DNA of 64,000 nt, from contig JAVTVX010000005.1 in assembly GCA_033439265.1 (NCBI GenBank), positions 5,094,001 through 5,158,000 of the forward strand, written 5' to 3'. This stretch comes from Dillenia suffruticosa. Taxonomy: Eukaryota > Streptophyta > Magnoliopsida > Dilleniales > Dilleniaceae. Positions 1 through 12,015 of this stretch are shown here, in pieces. The notes beneath the pieces are model-generated. The model searched no databases. It worked only from the letters and a program-made list of their open reading frames with translations, and was not told the origin of the DNA. Position numbers and translations under genes: made by a program. Within the stretch, counting starts at the first letter, position 1. Every line of letters begins with the position of its first letter.

Positions 1-563
1 CGTTTCAGTTTCTACGAACCTTCTCCGATGTGCTTATAAGACGTGGTGTGTGATTGGTTCATGCACTATCATGTTTGCTTTTTGATTGTTTTTACTTTCC
101 ATCAGAAAGGTGATTTATGAATTATCCCCTTTGAAGCCCCTAGACAGAGAAGGAGCTTCAAGTCATTCAGAATGACATGCTGTTAGGGGACAATTACCTC
201 CTCTAGTTGGCTACTGATGAAGATAGAGCCAACAAGGCATCGGAGATGATGTCCCAATGTACAAGCAGTATGTCAAATATGGGTTGAAGGTGCCGTATAT
301 GGGTGATATTGGTCAAGTCCTGGTTTGTTGGAACATTTTTCCAATGATACTAATTCCGAGCTCTTAGCACTTAGTGTTAGTGGTTATGTCGCTAATGAGC
401 TTTTGCCACTTTCGTTTTGATTTCAACGTCTTACGTTTTGTTGGAGGGTGGTTTTACGGGGTAGACGAGGCTAGATTCTGACTGGGACTTCCTATATAAA
501 GAAACTATTAATAAGAGTTAGATGTACAAATATTTTTTTGTTGAGTTCTAGAACAAGGACTTT

Positions 564-1550
564 ATGCTTGCACTTTCGAGGGCTCATGGGGAACTGAATT
601 TGGGATCGAAGGCTTCTCAATCTTTTTGCCATTCGGGATTTATTCGCTCGGTTGGTGACTTTTGTAAGACTAACAATCGACATATTTGGGTGGAAACCCT
701 ATTGGATGACAAGATGTTGGCTTTGGCAGGCTTACTGTTGGGAGAGAAGAGAAAGATCGAGAGGCCCCTCTTGGTAGAGAAGAGGAAAAAGGATTTGGTA
801 AACATTCTCGCATTTCCCCAGGAAGAAGATCTCAAGGTGATCACTTCAGATAGGTGGATGAGGCCTAGGTCGAAGAGAGGGGCCACTAAAGCAAAGAGTA
901 CTTCTGATATTGGGGTCGACTCGGTTCCCATTTCAACTTTGGTGCGGAAGAAGAGGAGGACTTGGCGGTCTGATTCGTCGGGTGAGGTCATGAGGGAGAC
1001 TAGGGAGAGAGAATCCTTAGACACATTGAGAGCGATTGAGACTGAAAACCTTGAATTCGAGGACCTGGGAGACGTCGAGGCCGGGGCAGTGCACCTGGAG
1101 TGGGTTGAAGCTATCGATGTGGATGCTGAGGAAGGAGAGGAAGAGGGGACAGAAGGTCGCCCCTTTGAAGGCCCTGAGGAGGGGGGAGCAAAAGCGGAGA
1201 TGGCGAGAGTTAGGGACCTAGGAAGTGTTCCCTCCGAGATGACTGAAGGGCCCGGTGTGGAGCCTTCTTCTACTGTTCCCTTGGTATCGGACAAGGCAAA
1301 GCAAAAAATGCCCGTAAGGGTTGCCCTTCAACCCTTTATTCATGTTTCATCCTTCGATAGTTGGTGTGGACTATGGGAACACGGAACCATATCTATTAGT
1401 GCAGGGGACTGTTGTTATAGTCACATAGACGACAATGAGGCAAAGAAAATAGCGGAACAAGCAGATTTCCATCATTCTGACTTGGAGCTGAACAAATTGT
1501 CTCTCGAGCAGGGTGATGAGGCTATTATGTCTTCGGGCCTCATAGTATGA
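564..1550 (+). mobile_element. gag-like open frame of the fossil element
   Basis: The longest frame in the first 10 kb (about 328 codons) is hydrophilic. A basic middle (KRK and RSKRG patches) is followed by a strongly acidic Glu/Asp/Gly stretch. This composition resembles the 'putative plant transposon protein' gag-like frames of non-autonomous plant retroelements rather than a host enzyme. No catalytic motif, zinc knuckle or signal peptide is visible. Opposite-strand and shifted frames here are shadows. Confidence 0.35.
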
Positions 1551-2413
1551 CCGTTTTGTACCTCCTTCGCTTTTAATATGTATGTGTAACTCGTTCTATT
1601 TTATGCAAGCTATCATCTTGGCGGAATTTTAGAGACTGAGTAGGGAACAAATGTTAGAGCATTTGAAGCTCCAGGTCAATGAGATAGATGCAGAGATGTC
1701 TCGGTTGTGAGATGTTCATCTCATAAGGAAAAAGAGATTGAGGAGGAGAGGGCTTCCGTGGCCACTCTAAATGCTAGGGATGATGAGGTAGAGTGGCTAG
1801 GAGCCAAGCAGGATGTGGCACTTCAATGATGTGAGGTTCTCTCTATGAGATACGAGGAGTTGGAGGCGGCGAGCAGGTGCGTGACATGTATCTACAAACT
1901 ATGAAGAGGCTGGTCGAGGTGCATGGTCGATCCCTGCAAGCTATTGAACGGTAGATACTAGAGCTAGGTGAGACTGTCCTGAAGACAATTGACCAGCATA
2001 GGCGTACTTAGCATCGGTAGGACGAGAACTTTCGGTATGCTAAGGAGGTCATTCACCGTGTGAGACTCTCGGGGGCTATGCCTCTGGATATGGTGAGAGC
2101 TAGTCTTGAAGTGCCTGATAGTGAGCTCACGATTGCTCCCATGAGCGATGTTCCTCTAGAAGTGGTGGATGAAAACACCACGGTCACCGAGCCTTAGGTG
2201 CACCAAATTGACCTCCCTTCTTCTCTTCTCCCTTAGTTATATTTTTGTTTTCTTCTGATTCAGTTATTCTTTTTGTAAGCTTTCTAGAAAATTAATGAAA
2301 GAGTTCTATTGGATTTCCCATGTTCGAGCATTCTTGAACCTTTAATGTACTTAATATAGCGAATAGAGTTCTACCGAATGGATACACCTGTTATTGACGA
2401 TCTATTTGTTTGA

Positions 2414-2702
2414 GAGATAGAGTGGGCCATACTTGCATGTCAGGGAGATGCATATCTTATTATTGGCACATTCGCTCATTAAGATAGGTCATACCTACCC
2501 AATGAGGAGATGCATCCTTTATTGCCCATACGTTCATTCATTAAGATGGGTTGTACTTACCCGACAGTGAGATACATCCCTTATTGTCGGTACATTCATT
2601 CGTTAGGATGAGCCGAATTTACCCAACAGGAAGACACATCCCTTATTATCAGTACGTTCATTTGATAGAGTGAATTGTACCTACTCGGTAGGGAGACTCG
2701 TC
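2414..2702 (+). repeat. Minisatellite, about 62-bp unit, 4-5 copies
   Basis: Successive units begin near 2414, 2478, 2540, 2602 and 2664. Each carries a TACCCRACAGGGAGA-like segment, then CATCCYTTATT and a GTACRTTCATTC-like end. Units differ by many substitutions, so the array is old. A further single unit lies at about 6891-6950, on the far side of the solo LTR. Confidence 0.75.
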
Positions 2703-3123
2703 CTTTTGCTATAGCGAGAGAAAGGACATGGACTTTCTCTTGACTCCCTTACTGATCACAAAGTGAGTCTCGAATTGCTGTCGAAACTGAGAGAAGCTTT
2801 TGATGTTGAATAGAGGGAATGAGTTGAAGCATATTAGGGCATTGCCCTTTAAGGTTGTAGGGAAGCATTTTCATATGGTCGCGTTTGTCATGTATCTAGA
2901 GACCATCACTATCACGAAGTGAGCCATGTGGTCTCGGGGGTTGGTGGCACTGTCGTACCTTTCCATAGGGGGAGAAGCATGTCGCGAGGCATCGGTTCAA
3001 TAGAAACCTTGGTATCGAATGGTGACAAACCGGTGAGATGTTGGGTGAGTTTGTCCTTTCTTGCATTTAGACATCTGAGTTCATCCGCCATGAGTTCTTC
3101 AACCTATTTTCTTAGGTCGTTGG

Positions 3124-5884
3124 TGTAACACCGACCCTCGGTGTATTCTATAGTGAATTCCATTTCATATATATATATATATATAATGTTTCTACTACTA
3201 CAGGCTCATGAATTTTCACAAAAAAAAAATGATATTTGACGGTAAAATACAAATCGGATCAATTTTGACTCAAAGAGATTCAAAACCTTAATTTCATATT
3301 AAATAAATTAAATTAGGTCTAATATAAGATTTTGGGTCTAGTATGTAATTATGAAAATTTTAGGGGTCAAATTAGAATTTTTATAAGTCAAAGGATTTGT
3401 TAGCAATTAACAAAACTTAAATGAAATGTGACAAGTGTATTCTTGTATTGAATAAGTGTTATAGTGAGGAGGACAAGTGTTGGCCAAATGGAGATGAGAA
3501 AGGCAAGGTGGGCCAATGAGAACACATGCACAAAAAAAAAAGAACCAATCAAAACACATGCAATAGTCAAAATGATCCTATAGTTTAAATTAATTGGAGA
3601 TTTGATCCTAGGGTGGTGAGTTATTAACACAATAATAAAAGAAGAAGGCCTTAGAATGCTTGTTCATTCTTCCCAAATTCGTGAGAACAAGGAGAGAAGC
3701 AAGAGAGGAAGACAAAGAAAGTGAGGTAAGAAATTTTATCCTGTCTTACTTTAAATTTTATTTCTGTCCGTGATTCATCTCTATTTTAAGGTATCTTAGA
3801 GCCAGAATTTGAAAATGTGATAGTTATATGAATTGTAGATCTAAGTCTTATCTTTCCAACGAGGTAAGAATCACCAAATTCTGATACCTGTACCAAAAGT
3901 TATGGCACTTTTCCTAAAACTCGACATAGAAGCGTCCTGTTTCGAACCTTGACAGTAGTGAGTAAAAACGACCCCTCTCCAGTCTTAGTTTGAAGAAACA
4001 CAAAACATGAAAGTTATAGATATATACCTTGTCTATAACATATAAAAATGTCAGCCATTTCGCATGAGGAAATTGAAAGTTATACAATTTTCCTTAAAAC
4101 TGTGTTGACAGAAACTGTATGTTTCACTAAAACGTATCTGTCCTGTTCATGAATTTTGTTCAACCCCTTCCAGACATTTAGATAAAACTCAAAACACGAA
4201 AGTTGTAGATCTACATCTTAGCTATAACATGTTAAAATTTCATTAGACTTTGATGAGTAGGATGAAAGTTATAGCTTCTGTACGAAAACTGGACAGAATC
4301 TGAAACTTAAATATGGCTGTAACAAAATGAGGCTTACCGGGAATTCTGTGATTTGAATCTGAGGAAGTGTGCAAAATGAAAGTTATAGTGCTGTCCCTTA
4401 GCTTTAAAATGAGATAAGAATCATCTGATTTGGATTGGTATAGCCAAAGTTATAGTCTGTTTTCTATGACTGCGCATGTTAAAAATCTGCAGACTGTTTG
4501 TCTTCCTAAGAGTTATTTCAGTTGAACGGAGGGGATACTTGATTTACGCTTTGTGAAAATATTGGGGAGTGCGTTATCCTCCCCTAACAGTGAGTGGGAC
4601 TTGACATCTACTTTTAATTGATACCGTGTTTTAAAAAGTTTTCAAAAGCATGATTTAAAATGGTATGATTGACCTATTCTCTTGGATTTATGAAAATGTT
4701 TTGTGATATATGGAGTGTCCCAACTTGTTTATATCGATATGCATCCATGATTTTGATACTTGATGATTGTGCCACACTTTGATATATCCACATGATTTTA
4801 TACTTCCATTGCATATTGGCACATGCTTTTGACATGATAGGGCTTGATGATTTGGCTTGAGATATGTGATTTGGGCTGGATGCCCCTGTGGATACTGTGA
4901 TGATAATGATATGCTTCCTATGGCATTCCGTAGCTACGAGGACATTTGGTAGAGGCACTTGTTGTGCCCGGATATGCCTCTGCAGGGGGTATCCGCCAGA
5001 TTGTCATACATATTGTATGGACAGTCGTCGGTTGAACCACTCTGGGGAGGACCTTGGTAGGTTTAGCATCGGCGGGTTTCCATACATGCTTGATCCTTGA
5101 TACGTGTACGATATATATATACAGGCTAGTTGGAGTAGTCTGTGGCCAACGTTGGGGTAGAGAGCCTTATTTTATTTCTTGCACTGTGAAAACCCCCAAC
5201 GTTGCCCGTCCTTGGCTATGGTCGGCCCTTGCCGGGATATTTTCGGTTGGCTTTATACGATATAATGGACATACATACTGGATGCATATTTGATTTGATA
5301 CGTATGCTGTGAATGATTTATTGAGATGTCATAATTTTTTTTTTTTTTTGCATACTGTGGATTTATTGGGACATAATTTTGGCACTCCTAATTCACCCAA
5401 AAATTAATTATAGCATGTCATTCCCCCCGACTTGCTGAGTACCAACCCCCCTCTCTACGGTACTCACCCCTCACATTTCCCTCCTACAGGGGTAGACTCG
5501 GACTGAGAGATTTGTGTGCATTGTTATATTGGATATTCTTTGGAGACTACTGGTCGGGATATGACTACCCGCTCTTCCGCTATATATTGAGATTATTGTT
5601 TCATTTTGAGAAAGTTAGGATGACCATTGTATTTGTTTAAATTGAGATGACTGTATTTATAATTCTTCTGGTCTGTATAAGGTTAACTCTCACTCATTTT
5701 AATTTACATTGAGGTATACATGTATTATTTTTATCACTTGGGGATCTCTGTGATTTGAAAACTTGGATTATGTGAATGTTGATAGCCTTATGGTGCTTTG
5801 ATGTGCGGAACGTGGTGCCCGTGCATCTGGGTACCGCGGCGGGCTTGTTGCGTGCCTGGCTCGGGAGTGGGTCGGGGCGTGACA
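3124..5884 (+). mobile_element. Solo LTR (Gypsy-type termini) with 5-bp target duplication
   Basis: The block begins TGTAACACC and ends GGGGCGTGACA, a TG...CA LTR with ends typical of plant Ty3/Gypsy LTRs. It is flanked by the identical 5-bp duplication GTTGG (3119-3123 and 5885-5889). At 2,761 bp with no gag-pol region, it is a solo LTR left by recombination between the two LTRs of a once complete element. It contains a TATATATA stretch (about 5111) and an AT run near 3170. It is younger than the element it sits in. Strand is inferred only from the orientation of the termini. Confidence 0.8.
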
Positions 5885-5889
5885 GTTGG

Positions 5890-7050
5890 GGTCTCGTCAA
5901 GAAGTCACCCAAAGCTCTCGATGTTTACTAGGCTTAAGTCGTCATCAGTGTATGTGACCCGACCCATGTGAGGAAGACTATACTCCCGATGCTGAGTTCC
6001 TTCAATTGTTTACTCATGTCTTGTAACTTTGATTCGAGTCTAGCCATCTTGGGTCAAGTGACCTTCTTTGGGGAGGCATGAGCAAAAGGTGGGAGTGGTT
6101 GGCCTTGTCGTACAACCAATGATTGGTCTTTAGGTTAATTAGCAGTAGAGGGAGCATCAAGAGGGTCATTGGGCATCGCTGGTTGGGCAATATTCGTAGG
6201 AATGGTAGCATGGTCCTTTATCACGGGTGTGGCTCTTGAGGCTGTTCTTGTTTTTCTCTTGAGAGGCATGAGAAAAGATAAGCTAGTGGGCGAGCTTCTT
6301 TCTAATTTGTTCTCACGGACGATACCAATCTGTTGAAGGTGAGTTTAGACTCCACAGATGATGGCTCACTCAAATGGGGTGACTGGTTGCTTGGAGATTT
6401 TGATTGATAAGACCTGCAAAAGACTGTCGGAGGGTACTTATGCTGGAAAAACTCCGACACTCAAGTCAGAGAATGGTTTTCAAAAGAGAAAGAACAAACT
6501 GAAAGGAAACTCTTTATGTCTTTGTGTGCTTTTGTGTGAGTTCTAGGAGCAAGGAGACTTACTTGGTCAATTGAACAAAGTAATATATAGGTTACTCGTA
6601 CGAGTCCGGTATGCATTTAGAGTGTTAAAACTTTAGTTTCCTTATAAAGATGTCTTGAGATCACGGGGACCACAGAGATTTGAAATATTATCATTTGAGA
6701 AAATCAAGATCTTTAGAAATTCTTTTCCTTATTGACAATAGTCAAAAATTTTCTTTCTTACTATAGGAGGTTGACTCCGCATTCCAGGGGAGGCAAATAT
6801 TACCCTTAACCGAACAAGGATGTGGAGCACTGAGCAGATTTAAAAGCCGAGTAGGCATTACCTAGAGGAGGCTTGTCGAGATGTACCAAGAGGATGGGCC
6901 GTATTTACCTGTTTGGGAGATAAATCCCGCATTGACGACACATTTCGGATGTGTTATATCCAATAGACTCTGTACGCGAAAGATTCTAAGTCTTGTGATA
7001 ATAGGTCTTTAGGCCATGCTCTATCAGTTTCCATCATTTAAGTACTTTCA
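5890..7050. mobile_element. Old LTR-retrotransposon-like fossil, right part
   Basis: This continues the element interrupted by the solo LTR. A segment near 6313-6340 resembles the ACGGACGGCGCCAA-type sequence seen before the 3' LTR of plant LARD-like elements, and a copy of the 62-bp unit lies at about 6891-6950. No host gene is seen. The boundary near 7050 is approximate. Confidence 0.35.
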
Positions 7051-7148
7051 TTAATCTTCTTTTTCTCTCTCATGATAACCCTTCAAAAAAGTTTGAACCC
7101 TAAAACTCTAGAATTCATGTTCAAAACACAATCATCACACACTTTAGA

Positions 7149-10100
7149 TGTAATGCCGAGCAAGTCTGGATTGTGATGTTAACTCTAAAAAGGCTATTTT
7201 AGATTTTTTGTATCTCGTAAAAATGTAAAAAAATAATTAATTTTGATTTAAATGTGGATTTTGTTTTTTGGGTTGTACATGAGTTTCCTTAGACTAGCAA
7301 TCGATAAACTCTTAATTTTTAAGTTCTCAATTATTAGGGTGTTCTATGTTTGGTAGATCTTGGGCTTTCGGTAAGAATTGTCTTCTCGGTAGAATTTGAC
7401 TTCTCTATGAGAAATTTGTTTATATCTCTTGGTTTTCATTTACCTATTTGGTATATTATTCTATTCTTCCTATTATTACTACCTTTCGGTAATATTCCTC
7501 CATTTACTTCTTGGTTTTTGTGTTGTATGCACTTTGATCTCTCGATTAACGAGTTATTTACATTTACTTGCCAAACCATTTGTAGACTTACCGAACTATT
7601 TGTATTTACATTTATGGAGCCAATTACACCGGCACGTACCGAGCATTTACGCTCACCTCCTAGTACTGTATCATTTACCTATTTGTTGGTACATCTTTTT
7701 CAGATAAATGGGAACTATAAACCAGTATATTATGGTGAAACTCATTACATTTCACTTACTTTCGTGTCGGTGGTTATTAGAGCTTTCCCCATCGGTGGAC
7801 ATTTGAATCTTATCTCTCGGTATATTATTTGTCTATACAGTGATTGCCAAACTCCTCGTACATGTTTTTCTCTTGGTGGCAACTTGTCGGTGCAATTCTC
7901 CCTACCTTGTCGATGTATTCTATTTTGAACTGTTCTTGCTCCGCACTTTCTTCCAATTTCCTTTCGATACACATATATGATTGACTTGCAAATTTATTTT
8001 CAATTCCTTGTTAGTACACTTGCACCTATGGAGATTTGGACCCATGCACCACAAGTCTTCAAAAAATTTTCCACCATTAAACCACTCAACCTCCTTAATC
8101 ATATGATACCCAATTCATATTATATCACATATTTTGAGCATTTCATATTTTTATTCTTTTTAATTTATTTTTCATAAATTTTGTTTTTATTCTCACTTAT
8201 CTTACACATCATCAAACACACTCTCTCAACAGAGCAATTCCTTAAGTGTTTAAAATCGATAGAATTGATCTTTGCAATAACCCAAGAGAATATATTGGAT
8301 ATTTGTACAATTTAGAAGTATTTAAAATTAAATTCTTCTCTTAGTAAAATTTCTTTTTCTGTACCTTGTAAAATATAGAACAATTATTAATTGAGATATA
8401 AATATGAATTTTATTTTTTGGACTATATGGAAACTTTCTTAGATTCTTGATTGATAGACTCTTAATTTTTAAGTTCTCGATTAGTGCTCAGTAGAATTTG
8501 ACTTCTCAGTAAGAAATTGATTTACTCGGTAGACTTTTAGCATTGATGGACTATTTCTTCAAATTTTGATTTTCTCAGTCGTGACCGGAACTTTTTTGAT
8601 AATTGCTACCTCTTGGTACATTAGATACATTATTTTTCATTTTTCTTTTGATGATTGTTACCTCTTGGTATACTACCATATTTCTTCCTCGGTATATTAT
8701 TTGCCATTTACTCCTCGGCATTTACCATTCGGCACATTATTTTCCATTTAGCTCTTATTTCTTCAAATTTTGATTTCCACAGGACCGCCTCTTGATGATT
8801 GCAGTCTCTCGTCTATTTCTTCAAATTTTGATTTTCTCTGTGGGGACTAAATAGTCTCTTGGTGATTACCTTTTAGTGATTGTTATCTCTAGATATATTA
8901 TCATATTTTTTCTCGGCACATTATTTTTCATTTACTCCTTAGCATTTACTGCTCGGCACATTATTTTCCATTTTGATATAATAAACATATGATCTTATTA
9001 TTTGTCCAGAAAAGGTAGATTGATCGACTCGATTAAGAGGTAAATTTAAAATGGAAAATTAGTTTTTCATAAAAATTAAAATAATTAATTTTTCTTGATA
9101 TTATTTGAGTAATTTTGTTATTTAAAATCAGAAAGAATAAGTGACAAATTATGTGTTCTACCATATTAGATTCTTCCCTTTTTTTGACAATCCAGATCCT
9201 TAAACTCTTCTAATATCAAAACAAAAATCTAATTTTGTGGAGTTAGATGTGTAGTTTAGACTCTTTAATCATGAGATTTTGTGGTAAATAAAGTTGGGTT
9301 TGGGAGAAAAGAGAACAATGGTTTAGAGAGAGAGAGAAAAGTGAAGATCTTGGGTTTTCATGTGTTTTGGAGTCTCAATCCTCTTTTATATTCGTTCCAA
9401 AGGGATAGTTTAGTAGTATAAACCCCCTCCCCCAAGCTGGTGATCCCAGATTCAAACCATTGTATAACAAAAAAAAAAAAATCCTCTTTTATATTCTTAC
9501 TCATTTTCAATATTTACTTGATAGTTCTCTTACACTTTTAGATTGTACAAAATGTCTAATGTCATCTTTTTGGGATTATTGCAATGAGTTTAAATATTTA
9601 GAGTTTTGGTTTTGTTAAGAAAATGTGTTTGGTGCTAAATTAAGGAATTTTAGAATGAAAATGTAATTTATAAGAGATGAATTTAGAAATATTAAAAATT
9701 GAAACGTTGAAAAATATGAATTATAATATAAAACTTTTTGAGAAGTGGGTAGTCCAAGGTTCCATTCTCAAAGGATGCAAGCAACAAAAGGATTTTGGAA
9801 AATTTGCAAGGGAAACCGATAGGGTGAATGCAACTCAACCAACAAGAGGAATGGAGTAAGCTACCGACAAGAAAGGAGTGTACCGAGATGCGTCTCCAAC
9901 ATACTTAGGAGTTTCACAATTAAGGCGCCGAGAAGTAATATATGGGTTAAGGTTCAAATATCCACCGAAAGGAAAATTCAAATATCCTTAGACAGGAATT
10001 AATATATTGACAGACTATAAACAAGGTTCACAGTTCTTATTTAGTTGAAATAGGTGTACTGACAGACTTTTTTCACAAAGTAACGGATGTTTATCAAGAG

Positions 10101-10510
10101 ATAAACATTTGTCGAGAAATTTAGTATAAATGCTCAAATACTGAAAGGTGAATGAAAAATTTATACCAAGAGACAAGTAGATGGATATATTGAAAGGTAG
10201 AAATCACCGAATACTGACTAGAAAATTAAAATTTGGAGAAGCAGTCCATCAAGTTAAAACTCTATCGAGCAGTTTTATTTTTCATAGAGAATTCAAATTC
10301 TACCGAGCACTAAGCACTTTAGTAATCGATTGCTTAAAAATTGGAGGTCTATTGATCAAGTGTCAAAAGGAGTTCTCAGATAGTTTAAAGGGTAAAAATT
10401 TATATTTATATCTAAATTAATCATTCTCCCATATTTTTATAAGGTGTAAAAATTTTCATATAGTCTATTTTAGAGTCAATATCATAATCCAAATTTGTTT
10501 AGTATTACAA
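7149..10510. repeat. Foldback-like block with long degenerate inverted repeats
   Basis: The arm starting at 7149 (through about 7420) matches the reverse complement of about 10280-10510. Shared anchors are a TGTAATRCYRARCAA start, GATTRTGATRTT, ACTCTTAAnTTTTTAAG-like stretches and TCGGTAGAATTTGA. A second copy at 8303-8650 is direct to the left arm and inverted to 10190-10510, and matches it further inward (GATGGACT, CTTCAAATTTTGATTTTC). Between them, phrases built on TCGGTA, ATTATTT and CCATTTAC recur many times. No transposase is seen. It may be a foldback or long-TIR Mutator-like non-autonomous element. Open frames within it (for example 7350-7928) are low-complexity shadows. Confidence 0.55.
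9377..9496 (+). mobile_element. Short SINE (family B), copy 1, with perfect 17-bp TSD
   Basis: The body (9394-9479) contains the tRNA-like segment GCTGGTGATCCCAGATTCAA, then TGTATAAC and a run of A. It is bounded by a perfect 17-bp direct repeat (9377-9393 and 9480-9496), which proves target-primed insertion. Three related copies occur at 17254, 21995 and 23704. Confidence 0.8.
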
Positions 10511-11400
10511 TTTTTACCCCCTAAAAAAAAATTTGTTCTCAAAATTTCAGTACATATTTATTCCTCAAACAGTTGAGGGTATTTCTTTTTCATCGTTTTC
10601 TCGAATTCCAAAATCATTTCTTCAAAATAGTTATTTTTTCATAAAATTTTGACAATTGAGATCTACTTATTTCTTAACCTTTTAACTTGTTTCTCGAGAA
10701 TAATTACGGGTTGGATTCCAAAATTTAAATCTTCCATTAACTCGATTAGAAGAACTTCAAGAATATGAGAGAAATCTAGCAAGTACTTTTTTTGTTTCCA
10801 TAAATAGAGATTAGTCTAGAACAACCGAAAGTAAACCACATAAATCATATTCAAAAATCAAACTATCTTAATTCTTATTTCATATAATGTAATATTTCTT
10901 AAATTTTAAAAATTTTCCTATAATATCGAGTGCTCTGGAGTGAAATAACATATTCAGATAATCATTTAGAGTAAAATGTATAGAAATTTAGCATGGGCTT
11001 TTGAGGATACTTACTTCACCTAAATTGAACAACTATTCTGCCTTGGTACCCTTTTTTTTATGAACACTACAAAATGGGGATGTGGAGTTTAGTTCTATAG
11101 TCAAAAGTAATAGTATCACTCAATTATTTATTTAAGTAATATTTCTATATAACGTTAACTTTTGATTCTTTCTCATCAACTTCTCAATTAGTTTCCACCT
11201 TTAATTTCAACCCTTCATCTTTACAATTTGGTTCCTCAACATCTTTTCACAAGTTTGCCCAGCACATTTCCAAGCACTCCATTGGGCATTACTTGACAAA
11301 TCTGTTATGTACGGCTCTAATACATATGTCTCAAATACAAGAAACTTACATAAATATTTGTTTGCATCAAATATTCACTATATATTTTTTTATCATATTT
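10511..11400. other. AT-rich intergenic DNA, no gene seen
   Basis: There is no open frame or splice-bounded exon of note. Some phrases may be worn retroelement remnants, but no family could be named. Confidence 0.4.
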
Positions 11401-11401
11401 T

Positions 11402-11590
11402 AGACACAATTCGATATCTGAGATTTTATCCCCATTAATCTGGATCAACTGCTACAGTGGTTCCTTTTGGAGGGTAAATCTTTCAACGGAAAATACTCCA
11501 TACACATGAGAGTCGAATCTTAGTCGTATTTAAGGGTACTCAACTTCACATCCAATTAAGTCAATCCATATTGGTTCAATTGTTCACTCT
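11402..11590 (-). mobile_element. SINE-like repeat (family C), minus-strand copy
   Basis: It aligns base for base with the reverse complement of the element at 48321-48538. Shared are the ATCTGGATC core, CAGTGG(C/T)TCCTTTT, CCATA(C/T)ACA and GTCGAATCTT with its tRNA-like box B (GACTCC-type). The tail end lies to the left and the tRNA-like head to the right, so the copy reads on the minus strand. It is worn. Confidence 0.6.
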
Positions 11591-11903
11591 ATGTAGAACA
11601 TCATTTGTACTTTGATTTTTTCAAAATTTTCTTTTTGCAGATCATAGGAAGCATATAATATCTGAAAAAAATGAAGTATCTGTACGACGTTAGCCGAGTG
11701 TGTTTTAATCACATTATAAGTCAAATCTTTATAATTATTATTATTTATTATAAGTTTTGTGCATTATTCTATAATTATTATTTAATTAAACTTTTAATTT
11801 TTTTTTTACAAATGAGTATGCAATTTAAACTCCACGTCGCGCACACGCACTGTGTACCCCTCCTGTTGCTAAAATAACGCTACCATCGAAAGGGCAGAGA
11901 GAA

Positions 11904-11932
11904 GGGGGGGGGGGGGGGGGGGGCTATAAAAA
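11904..11932 (+). promoter_or_regulatory. Core promoter of OB-fold gene: G20 tract plus TATA box
   Basis: A run of 20 G (11904-11923) is followed after one base by TATAAAAA (11925-11932), about 84 bp before the ATG at 12016. A TATA box here would put transcription start near 11955-11965. The G run could form a quadruplex on the plus strand; its length may also be unreliable in sequencing. Confidence 0.55.
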
Positions 11933-12015
11933 GGGGAATGCAAGAGAAAGGGTCGTCATTTGCTTTCGTGAAAAAGAAATTAGGTTTAAGGTTTTCTCGG
12001 AGTCAAGAAGTTGAA

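Larger units (their letters stand above)
1..3123. mobile_element. Old LTR-retrotransposon-like fossil, left part
   Basis: This stretch holds a gag-like open frame, a coiled-coil-like coding remnant (about 1630-2200) and a tandem repeat, with no host gene visible. It looks like the internal part of a non-autonomous (LARD-like) plant LTR element; no reverse transcriptase or integrase was recognised. It continues beyond the solo LTR at 3124-5884, because copies of the same repeat unit occur on both sides. It is broken and old. The outer boundary and terminal repeats were not found, so family assignment is tentative. Confidence 0.45.

Noticed and set aside
617-1294. Antisense Ser/Thr-rich frame opposite the gag-like frame
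   Set aside because: It is a shadow of the acidic sense frame, with no independent motif.
3400-3630. Minus-strand hydrophobic 76-codon frame in the solo LTR
   Set aside because: It is inside an LTR, is AT-rich, and has no motif.
7350-7928. 192-codon frame with hydrophobic stretches
   Set aside because: It consists of the repeated TCGGTA/ATTATTT/CCATTTAC phrases of the foldback-like block, and overlapping frames are equally open.
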